Part shown: piece after piece, positions 18,227 to 26,494 of the stretch
Position numbering within the stretch: position 1 is the stretch's first letter
How the letters are laid out: every line of letters begins with the position of its first letter
NCBI RefSeq assembly: GCF_020329435.1
Contig: NZ_JAGKJK010000010.1
Coordinates: 62,001-126,000, forward strand
Source: Bradyrhizobium hereditatis
GTDB lineage: Bacteria > Pseudomonadota > Alphaproteobacteria > Rhizobiales > Xanthobacteraceae
Direction of reading: 5' to 3'
DNA length: 64,000 nt
Program-made: the position numbers and the translations under genes
The notes under the pieces: model-generated
What the model saw: the letters and a program-made list of their open reading frames with translations, nothing else
Databases searched by the model: none
What the model was told of the DNA's origin: nothing

Positions 18227-19478
18227 TGTGCCTCGCCAGGACCAGATCGGCGGCGCGGTCGCCCGATCGCACCGATCCCTCGATGGTTGCCGGCAATCCC
18301 GTATCAGTCCAGTCGCCGGCGAGAAACAGGTTTTTGAACGGCGTTACCGGTCCCGGCCGTAGCGCGTTCTGCTCCGGCGTCGCCTCGAAGGTCGCACGTC
18401 GCTCGCGTACAATTTGCCAAGGCGGCAATGCCGGTTCGCCCGGTAGCCCAGCGGCCTTGCAGACATCCCGCCAGATCGCCAGCGCAAGTTCTTCGCGCGG
18501 CATGTCGACGAGCCGGTCGCCGTTGCTGATGGTGACGGATAGGCGCTGCGGGAATGCAAACAACCATTCCACGAGGCCACCGACAACGCCGAGGATGGGC
18601 GCGGCATCGCGGGGCGGATCGTAGCGGAAATGCGCATTGACGATGGCGCGGAATTTCGTCGGCGTCTTAAGACCCGGCAACAACGCCGCCGCAGGACGCG
18701 GCGGCACCGCGAGCACCACGACGTCGCCCTCGCCGAGTGCAATCGTATCGCTGCCGAATTTCAATTCGCCGACGGCCTCGCCCTTCGCCGCAAATTCGCG
18801 CAGCTCGTGGCCGAACTGGATCGAGGCGCCTTTGTCCTGCAGCAGCTTGATCGCGGGCTCGACCAGAACCGCGCTGAGCCCCTCGCGCGCGATCAAGGGA
18901 CGGCAGGCCTGGCCGCCCGCGAGCAGCGTCTCCCGCACGATTGCGCCGGCAAGGCCCGCCGAACCCTCAGGCGGATCGACATTGAGCGCGGCGAGCAGCA
19001 GCGGCTGCACCAGCCGCTGATACAGCGTGCCCTTGCAGGGAATCGTGTCTCCGACCAGTTTGCCCGTGCCTGCCCAGATCAGCGGCATCAAGGCGAGATA
19101 GTCGAACAGCTTAGTATCGGGGACGCGGCGCGCCTCGTCGAATACCCATAGCGGCAATTTCCCCTCACCGAGGTCTAGCAGCCAGCGTTGGCCGGTCATG
19201 ATGTCGACGAAGGGAAACTGCGCGAGCTTCGGCCCGACCAGCCCGGCCTCGGTGCCGATCGATCTGGCATAGGCCCGCGCGTGATGGTTGCCGGACAACA
19301 GGAGATGGTTGCCATTGTCGATGGTGAGATTGGTGGCCGCGTCGAAATACGAGCGGCAGCGGCCGCCGGCCTGCTGCGTCGCCTCATGGACATGCACCCG
19401 GTAGCCGGCATTGGCGAGCCGCACGGCAGCCGAGAGGCCGGAAATGCCGGCACCGATAATATGGGTGTTTTTCTGCAT
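18219..19478 (-). CDS. hpnE: HpnE, hydroxysqualene reductase (FAD amine-oxidase fold)
   Basis: HpnE reduces hydroxysqualene to squalene with FAD. The 419-residue protein starts MQKNTHIIGAGISGLSAAVRLA, with the GAGISG FAD motif at residues 9-14 and the following EATQQAGGRCRS segment. A C-terminal LFLAGDWTDTGLPATIEGSVRSG motif closes the FAD site. The start at 19478 was chosen over one 14 codons upstream because it places the FAD motif as in the family. The ATG shares one base with the hpnD stop (TGATG). The last codons and the stop come from a palindromic repeat, so the exact C-terminus may differ from orthologues. Confidence 0.94.
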   Translation of the reverse strand: MQKNTHIIGAGISGLSAAVRLANAGYRVHVHEATQQAGGRCRSYFDAATNLTIDNGNHLLLSGNHHARAYARSIGTEAGLVGPKLAQFPFVDIMTGQRWLLDLGEGKLPLWVFDEARRVPDTKLFDYLALMPLIWAGTGKLVGDTIPCKGTLYQRLVQPLLLAALNVDPPEGSAGLAGAIVRETLLAGGQACRPLIAREGLSAVLVEPAIKLLQDKGASIQFGHELREFAAKGEAVGELKFGSDTIALGEGDVVVLAVPPRPAAALLPGLKTPTKFRAIVNAHFRYDPPRDAAPILGVVGGLVEWLFAFPQRLSVTISNGDRLVDMPREELALAIWRDVCKAAGLPGEPALPPWQIVRERRATFEATPEQNALRPGPVTPFKNLFLAGDWTDTGLPATIEGSVRSGDRAADLVLARHRA

Positions 19479-20317
19479 CAGATAATCGCGTAACGGAGAA
19501 GGATGGCGATCTTCGCCCATTTGTGGACGCGGACCGGCTCGCGCGGAGCGGCAAAACCCCGAGCCAGCAACAAATCCAGAATCGCGCGGTAATATTTCGA
19601 CATGATCCGCGGCGCGCGCACCACGCGGCGCGAATTGCGTTTCATGATTTCGTCGGACTTTTCAAAATGCTTCTTCGCCCGCTCAGCCAGCGGCAGGCAA
19701 ACTTTCGGCAATGCGCGGTCGACGATCACGCGCTGTGGATCGTCGGTGGTGATACCGGCGAGCAACAGGCTCTCGCGCGGCAGATAGAGACGGCCGAGGC
19801 CGGCGTCTTCGTCAATGTCGCGCAGAATGTTGGTCAGCTGCAGCGCGCGGCCGAGATGATGGGCGAGCAGGATGCCGTCTTCCTCGGGCATGCCGAACAC
19901 CCTGACCGACAGACGCCCGACGGCGCTGGCCACGCGGTCGCAATAGAGATCGAGCGTGGCAAGATCCGGCGCACGAATGTCCTGTGGCACGTCCATCTCC
20001 ATGCCATCGACGATCGCGAGAAAATCCTCGCGCTTGAGGCCGAAGGTTTTTACCGAGGCGGCGTAGTCTTGCAGGCGCGGCGGCGGATGACCGTGATATA
20101 GCGCATCGATGTCGTCGCGCCATTGTTGCAGTGCCGCCAGCCGCTCGGACCGCGGCCCGTCGGAATCGGCGATATCATCGACCTGCCGGCAGAAGCTGTA
20201 GATCTGGAACATCGCCTCGCGCTGGCTGCGCGGCAGGATGCGCATCGCGGCATAGAATGAACTGCCTGATGCAGTGGTGCCATAATCTGCGTTGGCCGCC
20301 GCCGTCTGGATTGTCAT
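19478..20317 (-). CDS. hpnD: HpnD, presqualene diphosphate synthase
   Basis: HpnD condenses two farnesyl diphosphates to presqualene diphosphate. The 279-residue protein of the squalene/phytoene synthase fold has the first aspartate-rich motif DDIAD at residues 47-51. The second motif is in LRDIDEDAGLGRLYLPRE, and the YCDRVASAVG helix lies between them. The ATG overlaps the hpnC stop (ATGA), and the stop overlaps the hpnE start, so C-D-E is a tightly coupled operon. Confidence 0.95.
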   Translation of the reverse strand: MTIQTAAANADYGTTASGSSFYAAMRILPRSQREAMFQIYSFCRQVDDIADSDGPRSERLAALQQWRDDIDALYHGHPPPRLQDYAASVKTFGLKREDFLAIVDGMEMDVPQDIRAPDLATLDLYCDRVASAVGRLSVRVFGMPEEDGILLAHHLGRALQLTNILRDIDEDAGLGRLYLPRESLLLAGITTDDPQRVIVDRALPKVCLPLAERAKKHFEKSDEIMKRNSRRVVRAPRIMSKYYRAILDLLLARGFAAPREPVRVHKWAKIAILLRYAII

Positions 20318-21192
20318 GCGCCGGCCGCGGGTTTTGCCAGGGGGCGGCGTCCCGCCGCACGCCTGATCATTTCGCCTGCAATGGCGCCGACGCTCTGCCC
20401 GAGCAACTCGAGCTTGCTGAGATGGACACGCTCGCTGAGCGGATCCCGCACTTTGAGCATGCCAACGATCTTGTCGGCGAAGGCGTGAATCACTGATATC
20501 TCAAGCCCGAGCCGGAAATCCTTCACCTCGGCGCAGAGCGACTTGCTCTCGTTGAGCAGGATTTCGGTGCGCACCGCGAGTGCATGGAGACATTGCAGGA
20601 GCGCCGGCTGCGACTTCGCCTCGCCCAGCATCTCGACAGTGGCGCCGCTTGCGGCCAGCGCGTCGCGCGGCAGATAGACGCGGTTGAGGTTTTTGTAGTC
20701 TTTGCCGCAGTCCTGCAAATGGTTGTTGATCTGCAGCCCCGCGCACAGCGCGTCGGACGCCGCCCAGGTCGAGGTGCTCTCGCCGTGGACGTCGAGCATG
20801 AAGCGCCCGACCGGCATCGCCGAATAGCGGCAATAGTGAATGACGTCGTCCCAGTTCTCGTAGCGCAGCTTAGTGACGTCCATCCGGAACGCGACCAGCA
20901 CGTCGAGCGCGTGGCGCGGCGTCATGGACCGCTCGGCCAGCGCGTGGCGCAGGCTCACCGCCTCCTTCTGGGTATCGCCCTTGCCCAATAATTCCGCCTC
21001 GAGCAGGTCGAGATAGCGCAGCTTCTCGTCAGCGCTCAGCGTCGCATGGTCGGCGATGTCGTCGGCGGTTCTAACGAAATTGTAGAATGAGAGAATCAGC
21101 GCCCGGTGACGCGGATGGATGATCCACGACGCGACGGGAAAATTCTCGTCGCGGTGGGTCTTTCCGGATCGCAGGTCGCTCGCGGTGGTCAT
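20314..21192 (-). CDS. hpnC: HpnC, hydroxysqualene synthase
   Basis: HpnC converts presqualene diphosphate to hydroxysqualene. The 292-residue protein is a second squalene/phytoene-synthase-fold enzyme, with DDIAD at residues 44-48 and the second acidic motif in LQDCGKDYKNLNRVYLPRD. The ATG at 21192 is preceded directly by an in-frame TTG (21195); the ATG is preferred. It is the first gene of the hpnCDE operon. A candidate promoter lies about 70 bases upstream. Confidence 0.95.
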   Translation of the reverse strand: MTTASDLRSGKTHRDENFPVASWIIHPRHRALILSFYNFVRTADDIADHATLSADEKLRYLDLLEAELLGKGDTQKEAVSLRHALAERSMTPRHALDVLVAFRMDVTKLRYENWDDVIHYCRYSAMPVGRFMLDVHGESTSTWAASDALCAGLQINNHLQDCGKDYKNLNRVYLPRDALAASGATVEMLGEAKSQPALLQCLHALAVRTEILLNESKSLCAEVKDFRLGLEISVIHAFADKIVGMLKVRDPLSERVHLSKLELLGQSVGAIAGEMIRRAAGRRPLAKPAAGA

Positions 21193-21261
21193 CAACTGCT
21201 ACATCAATCGGGATTGGCGGCATGCGCCGACGCTTCAGCGCATGCGGGTGATTGCGGGCCC

Positions 21262-21290
21262 CATATAGGGGAATCCGCAGCCAAAACCAA
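21262..21290 (-). promoter_or_regulatory. candidate sigma-70-type promoter of hpnCDE
   Basis: Read on the minus strand, TTGGTT (21290-21285) is followed after exactly 17 bases by TATATG (21267-21262). This is about 70 bases upstream of the hpnC ATG. Matches to TTGACA and TATAAT are partial, but spacing and position fit. Confidence 0.4.
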
Positions 21291-21382
21291 TGCTATATGG
21301 GCTGATTAGCCCCGCCCGTGACGCGCGTCATAGAGCCGAAAACTGGCTTTTTCCGCGAGGGTTAACGGACGCTGGACCGGGC

Positions 21383-21622
21383 TTATTGGCCGTTGTTCTT
21401 GAGAACCTGATCGCAGGCCGCGCTGATTTTGGAGCGGTTTTCCTTCAGACACGCCAGGATGGTCAGGTCACCCTGATCAATGACCGGGCGGCAGAGCTTC
21501 TGGACGTCGCGGGTGCAGGCCTTCTGCTCCTCCGGCGTTCCGCTGCGCTGTTGCTGGGCGAAGGCGACGTTCGACGAAACCGTGATCGACAACAAGGTGA
21601 GGGCGAGGAGAGATTTACGCAT
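21383..21622 (-). CDS. small periplasmic four-cysteine protein, 79 aa
   Basis: The signal peptide MRKSLLALTLLSITVSSNVAFAQQ is followed by a mature domain of about 55 residues. Four cysteines occur in the order CTRDVQKLC...ACLKENRSKISAAC. This spacing resembles the short cysteine-rich (GLG1-type) repeat found in small secreted alphaproteobacterial proteins. Two disulfides are expected in the periplasm. The function is unknown. It lies upstream of and in the same direction as hpnC, 190 bases away, so co-transcription is possible but not evident. Confidence 0.8.
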   Translation of the reverse strand: MRKSLLALTLLSITVSSNVAFAQQQRSGTPEEQKACTRDVQKLCRPVIDQGDLTILACLKENRSKISAACDQVLKNNGQ

Positions 21623-22062
21623 CGTATTCCTTCATTTCGGCAGCAGGAAATCCTGTTCCCGATTTGCGCTTTAAGCATCGCCGGAACGGATTTGTCTGGA
21701 TGGGAGGCGCCGCGTAGCGCAGCAGCGAGCAAAGGACAAGCATGGTAAATGCGGCCAAATTTGCGGCGACATCTACGGCGGCCTTAGCACGTAAAATAAC
21801 CAACTGATATCTAACGTGTATTTTTGCCACAGCTGCGCGGCAATTGGATGTTGCAGATCATGTGGCGCAAAGTTAGATGCTGCTCCGACGGAGGCCGATG
21901 TGAACGATTGATTCCCATCCGGCCGCTGGTGGCTTTTTTCCTGCCGCAACCGGCGGAATCAGCACGCCGTCATTTGAACCTAAGATACTGCGGGAACACT
22001 AAATCTTCGATGCGGCGAGACGTATCTTTGCAGAGGCGTCTATTTTGAGGGGAAAGATCACG
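21623..22062. promoter_or_regulatory. divergent intergenic region
   Basis: 440 bases separate two divergent genes for small exported proteins. I see no repeat copy, operator palindrome or reliable -35/-10 pair. Stretches around 21770-21830 are AT-richer. Confidence 0.4.
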
Positions 22063-22566
22063 ATGAAACTCTTTGGTTCCAGCTTGCTCCGCCAAACTCT
22101 GGCAGCGACCGGCATCGGCGCTGCGCTGATGTTGTCGGTCACTGCAAGCCATGCCCAGGCGGGCGGGCCGTTTGCCGGCTTCGATGGAAACTGGAGCGGC
22201 ACGGGCACGGTCGCACTCTCCAATGGCACCACCGAGAACATCCGCTGCAAGGCCGATTACAAGGTCAACGCCAACGGGCTTGGCCTGAAGCAACACCTGC
22301 TCTGCGCCAGTGACAGCTACAGGTTCGATCTGTCGAGCGATGTCACCAGCCAGGGTGAGCGCATCTCCGGCAACTGGAGCGAAAAGAGCCGGAACATCTT
22401 CGGCAATCTGCAGGGCACCGCCGGCGGCGGCCAGATCGACGTGTTCGTTGAAGCTTCCGGCTTTGCGGCCAACCTCAATCTGCGCACCAACGGCAACAAG
22501 CAGAGTGTGCAGATCGACTCCAAGGGCGAGATCCGCGGCGTCAAGATCACGATGACCAAGACCTGA
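22063..22566 (+). CDS. exported protein of unknown function, 167 aa
   Basis: A signal peptide (MKLFGSSLLRQTLAATGIG...SHAQA) precedes a mature beta-rich domain. It begins GPFAGFDGNWSGTGTVALSNG and contains a CKADYKV...LLCASDSYRF cysteine pair. Repeated short motifs alternate polar and hydrophobic residues, as in a lipocalin- or DUF-type beta barrel. The ATG at 22063 has a GAGGGGA ribosome site; an in-frame TTG at 22045 is discarded. A strong terminator follows. Similar single-gene proteins are found in Rhizobiales; no function is known. Confidence 0.82.
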   Translation: MKLFGSSLLRQTLAATGIGAALMLSVTASHAQAGGPFAGFDGNWSGTGTVALSNGTTENIRCKADYKVNANGLGLKQHLLCASDSYRFDLSSDVTSQGERISGNWSEKSRNIFGNLQGTAGGGQIDVFVEASGFAANLNLRTNGNKQSVQIDSKGEIRGVKITMTKT

Positions 22567-22589
22567 TCCGCTGCCCTATCGAAAGCCTC

Positions 22590-22622
22590 AAGGCAGCGCC
22601 ACTAGCGCTGCCTTTTCATTTT
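22590..22622 (+). terminator. rho-independent terminator
   Basis: AAGGCAGCGC (22590-22599) and GCGCTGCCTT (22605-22614) form a perfect 10-bp stem with a 5-base loop, followed by TTCATTTT. It lies 24 bases after the stop of the exported-protein gene and just before the convergent 352-aa gene. Confidence 0.9.
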
Positions 22623-22626
22623 GATA

Positions 22627-23685
22627 TCAGCTGAACTTCCAGCGCCAGCAGGAATCTCCACGGTCGCGCCTCTCGATCACTTCGACGCGCATGAAGCGAT
22701 CATGCGCAAGCGCCGCCCCGACCCAGAGTTCATTCCAGGCATCGAACACGGCAGGCGACAGCGCCTCGCGTTCCGCCATGAGCCGCCATGAGGTCTGGCG
22801 CACCGTCGCGCCCGTCCCCTCCACCAACAATTCCGCATCGTCATCCTGCCCGCGAGCCAGCCGGGCAAAGGCTTTGGCAAAGCCCAGCGCTCCCGCTTCG
22901 ACGCCACCCAAGAGCGCAGCGACCTCATCAAAAGTGTGCATGCCGATGAGCCGCGCTGCGGCGGAAGCGAGATGGCCGCCCTCCTCCGGGCCGAGCACGC
23001 TGATCGTCTCCGGCACGATCGAGGTGATGTATTCCATCGCATAATTGCGCAGCACCTTCTGCAGCCGCTCCTCCGGCCAGGTGTTCGCGGGCAGGCGCGG
23101 TGCGAGATCAGCTCGGAACGGCGGACAGCGCTCACCCGGCGAAAACTGCAGCCGCTCCTCGGGCGCGAGATCGCGATCCCACTCCTTGTAATAACCTTCG
23201 AGCCCTGGCTGGCCGTCGACGGTCTGGCCGGTACAGACGAAGCCGAGCCTGGGATTGCCGAGCACGACGCCGTTATTGGCGTGCCATCCGCGCAGCATCG
23301 CGCGCGACACTTCGGAGGGAATGCCGCAGATCGCGGTGCCCGACCAGATCCAGCGCGGCGGCGGATAGCGCACCCAGGCCTTGGTGTCGCTCTCATAGAC
23401 ATATTCGACCTTCACGCCGCCGACCTGGTTGGACAGATAGTGATACTGCGCGCAGGCCACCGCATGCGGAAGCTGGTCGAGACCGAGCTTTTTCAATCCA
23501 GGCAGGAAGCGCGCCAGTTGCTGGCGCCGGAAGGTGCGAAACACCACCTCGGCCGCGCGCGGCGCGCCGGCCCGCGAGGCCAGCATCAGGATCAGACCGG
23601 TGAGATAGGAATGATAGATGTATTCGACGGCGCGATAGGCAGCCGCATCGGCCGCAGGGCGAGCAGCTAATCCTGCAGACATCAT
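22627..23685 (-). CDS. unrecognised conserved-looking protein, 352 aa, paired with an RND transporter
   Basis: I do not recognise the family. The protein has no signal peptide. It begins with a helical, Ala-rich segment containing YHSYLTGLILMLASRAG. A central part is rich in aromatic residues (WVRYPPPRWIWSGTAICGIP, RGWHANNG, LGFVCTGQTVDGQPGLEGYYKEWDRDL), and the C-terminus is again helical (GGHLASAAARLIGMHTFDEVAALLGG). The conserved-looking Trp, His and Cys residues in the middle suggest a ligand-binding or enzymatic pocket. Two adjacent ATG codons at the start share a GAGGA site. It follows the RND gene by 53 bases on the same strand and is probably co-transcribed. A role in handling the exported lipid is only a guess from context. 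Confidence 0.8.
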   Translation of the reverse strand: MMSAGLAARPAADAAAYRAVEYIYHSYLTGLILMLASRAGAPRAAEVVFRTFRRQQLARFLPGLKKLGLDQLPHAVACAQYHYLSNQVGGVKVEYVYESDTKAWVRYPPPRWIWSGTAICGIPSEVSRAMLRGWHANNGVVLGNPRLGFVCTGQTVDGQPGLEGYYKEWDRDLAPEERLQFSPGERCPPFRADLAPRLPANTWPEERLQKVLRNYAMEYITSIVPETISVLGPEEGGHLASAAARLIGMHTFDEVAALLGGVEAGALGFAKAFARLARGQDDDAELLVEGTGATVRQTSWRLMAEREALSPAVFDAWNELWVGAALAHDRFMRVEVIERRDRGDSCWRWKFS

Positions 23686-23738
23686 TCCTCAGCCTCTCTT
23701 CGGCACTTGGCCAGCAGCCTTGTTTTCAGCAACACCTG

Positions 23739-26129
23739 TTATCCGGCAGGCTTGTTCCCCGCCGGCTTGGCGTGGCTGACCCCGCGAATTTTTTCCGACA
23801 GATTGATCAGGAACATCGATGTCGGCCGCAGGATGAAGAGATCCGCGACCAGAGCTGCGATCATCGAGAACGCGCTGAGCCAGCCGAACAGCCGCAGCGA
23901 CGGCAGATCGGAGAACACGGTGACGCCGAGGCCGCAGGCCAGCACCACAGTGGTCAGAATCAACGCCGGACCGACCAGCACAGTGGCGCGCTCAACCGCC
24001 AGTCCCGCGGTCACGCCCGGCTTGCTCTCCAGCCGCAAGCGGTTGAGGAAGTGGATGGTGGCCGATAGCCCGAGACCGAACGACACCGTCAGCGCGACCA
24101 CGCTGGCGAATTGTAGCCCCTCGCCCAGTATCCAGAGCACCGTGCCCGATGCCACGACCGGGAAAATGCCAGGCAGGATGCAGGAGAACATCACTACGAC
24201 CGAGCGGAATGCGAGGCCAATGAAGATCGCGACCAGCAGGAACTCCACCGTGAGGCCGGCATTCAGCTTCGAAATCATGTTGGCGCTGTTGCGGGCGGCA
24301 ATCGCCGACAGGCCGGTGACCGCAATCTCATAACCTGGATGCTCGGCGCGCACCTTGTCCAGCGCCTTGTCGAGCTTGTCGACCACGGGAAGGATTTCGC
24401 TGGAATCGAGATCTGGCACACGTCCTGAGACCACCACCGCATCCTGTTCGGCCGAGATGAAGCGACGGACCAGATGTTCTGGAATGACGCTGACATATTC
24501 CTTCAGCGTCGCGACATCGGTGCTGCCCGCCTTCTCCGCGAGCCAGCGGCGCAGCGTTTCCAGCGACCAGACATTGCCGACACCGGCCGACTTCTCGACC
24601 ATGGAGTGAACGTCGGCGATCGTCTTCAACGTTTCGGGCGCGTAGAGCGAGGCGCCCTTGGGGAATTCGATCAGCACGTCGATCGGATTGGCGCCGGTGA
24701 GCTTGGCGTCGAGCCGGCCTGAGGCCGCGACCGCCTGCCGCTTGTCCGGCACCTGGTCGGCGAGCCTGTAGCGCGGCTCCAGCGTGGCGTAGATGTAGCC
24801 CAGCGCACCGACGAAGAGCAGCGCGATCAGGCTGAACATGCCGGGTCGGCTGACCATGCGAACCGCGATCCAGTAGCAGAAATTGCGCAGCGCCTGCACG
24901 CCGGCATCCGCGCTCTGGAACTTCACTGCAAAGATCTTCTCGTTGCGGACGAACAGCACGCCGAACACCGGCACCAGCGATAGCACGGCAACGAGCGCAA
25001 TGATGGTGGCGGCAAGGCCGGCCTCACCGAATTTGCGGATCAGTTCGGAATCGGAGAACATCAGAGCGATGAAGGAGATTCCGGCAGTCGCGTGAGTGAG
25101 CACGCAAGCCGGACCCACCACCCGCACCGCATTGGTGAACGCAGTGAGCTTGTCCTGCCCCGCGATCAGGCGATCGCGCGCCGCAAACGTGAGCTGCATC
25201 GAGTCCGAGAAGCTGATCACCATGATGAGCGGCGTCATCACGTTCAGGAACATGTTGAGATTGAAGTTGGCCCAGCCGAGGCCGCCGAGCGCAAGCAGGA
25301 TCGCGATGATCGGCGGGAAGGCCGCGACCACCATGAACGATATCTTGCGGAAGAAGATGATCGCGATGATGCAACCGGCCAGAATGCCGAGAATATTATA
25401 GGTCAACCCGTCGCGCTTGACCGCGTTGCGGATCTCGAGCTGCATGACGGGAACGCCGGAAAGCTGCGCGTTGAGTCCGCTGCCGGCAAGGTCCTCGGCC
25501 ATGATCTTCCGCATCTCGCCGACCACCTTGCCGAGCTCGTTGGATGAAACGACTTGCGGCTCCAGCGACAACACGATCAGCGCCAGCGTGCCGTCCTCAG
25601 ACAACAGCTTGCCGCGAATGATCTCGTTGGTTTTGACTGTTTCGACGAACTTGTCGTAGGCGGCGCCTTGCGGCAGTTCGGGCGGGAACAGTGCCGCCGG
25701 CAGCTTGCCGGGCTCCGGCGCCTGGCGTGCCGAAAACAGCGAAACCAGACCGCGTACGCCCTCGACCAATTGCAGGTCGGTGACCATGTCGCGGAGCTTT
25801 TCAAGGTTCTCGCGCGCCAGCAGCGTCTTGCCTTCGACCACCACCAGCACGTCGAATTCGGTCGCCGGGAAGCGCTTGGTCACGGCCTCGTATTGCTTGA
25901 AGTCCTTGGAGTCGGAGCGGAACAGCTGGCTCAGCGAGTCGTCGATCTTGATCCGTTCGATGCCGAACAGCGCCGCCACGATCAGCACGGCGAGGATGAC
26001 CATGGACATGATCGGCGCCTTGACCGCGATCAGGCCCATGCGCTCCAGTCCGAAGGCGATGCTCTTGCCCGGCGGCGGCTCCTCGACAGCTGCGACATGG
26101 ACGTGACTTTCGGAGTTCTTGTCGAGCAT
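23739..26129 (-). CDS. second RND/MMPL-family lipid-type exporter
   Basis: This is a 796-residue inner-membrane protein with the same architecture as HpnN. One N-terminal TM helix (about 35-55), a periplasmic loop, a five- to six-helix bundle (about 250-405), a second TM plus periplasmic loop, and a final bundle (about 620-775) are visible. The first bundle contains NVMTPLIMVISFSDSMQLTFA and the second TVSFGLGLSATIHFLNR, which are RND permease TM4/TM10-type segments. The start at 26129 (MLDKNSESHV) was preferred to a GTG at 26147. It is not hpnN itself, but its position inside the hopanoid region suggests lipid transport. The partner is the 352-aa gene downstream. Confidence 0.88.
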   Translation of the reverse strand: MLDKNSESHVHVAAVEEPPPGKSIAFGLERMGLIAVKAPIMSMVILAVLIVAALFGIERIKIDDSLSQLFRSDSKDFKQYEAVTKRFPATEFDVLVVVEGKTLLARENLEKLRDMVTDLQLVEGVRGLVSLFSARQAPEPGKLPAALFPPELPQGAAYDKFVETVKTNEIIRGKLLSEDGTLALIVLSLEPQVVSSNELGKVVGEMRKIMAEDLAGSGLNAQLSGVPVMQLEIRNAVKRDGLTYNILGILAGCIIAIIFFRKISFMVVAAFPPIIAILLALGGLGWANFNLNMFLNVMTPLIMVISFSDSMQLTFAARDRLIAGQDKLTAFTNAVRVVGPACVLTHATAGISFIALMFSDSELIRKFGEAGLAATIIALVAVLSLVPVFGVLFVRNEKIFAVKFQSADAGVQALRNFCYWIAVRMVSRPGMFSLIALLFVGALGYIYATLEPRYRLADQVPDKRQAVAASGRLDAKLTGANPIDVLIEFPKGASLYAPETLKTIADVHSMVEKSAGVGNVWSLETLRRWLAEKAGSTDVATLKEYVSVIPEHLVRRFISAEQDAVVVSGRVPDLDSSEILPVVDKLDKALDKVRAEHPGYEIAVTGLSAIAARNSANMISKLNAGLTVEFLLVAIFIGLAFRSVVVMFSCILPGIFPVVASGTVLWILGEGLQFASVVALTVSFGLGLSATIHFLNRLRLESKPGVTAGLAVERATVLVGPALILTTVVLACGLGVTVFSDLPSLRLFGWLSAFSMIAALVADLFILRPTSMFLINLSEKIRGVSHAKPAGNKPAG

Positions 26130-26494
26130 ACCCTGTCCAGTTCTCACGTCGGCCTGTTTGTGCAGCTTGGTTTTATGCAGTTTGGTGGCGCGAATGCGGC
26201 TTTGACAGCTCTATTCGATCGGCGCTAGCCCTTGAAATCACGCGATAAATTTAACGGCCGCCGTTTTACAGGGCCGAATCCCATCCGGCAAGCATGCGCG
26301 GGCCGGCAAATCGGCACCAAGATGACGAAAATCCGCGTTAAGTCTCTGATTTGCCACACCCGTAAACCACCGGTCTGAGGCGCCTTCGCTGGAAACGCCA
26401 ATGCCGGTCGTAACGGAACGGCACGGCTACCTCAGGTCAATTTTTCGGGAAGCGGCTCACGCCTTGTAAATCGTCCGCCGATGCGGCACTGCGC
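26130..26494. promoter_or_regulatory. intergenic region upstream of the second RND gene
   Basis: 365 bases lie between the end of the frameshifted acyltransferase and the RND start, both on the minus strand. The region should hold the RND promoter. No repeat copy, terminator-grade hairpin or clear promoter was recognised. Confidence 0.4.
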
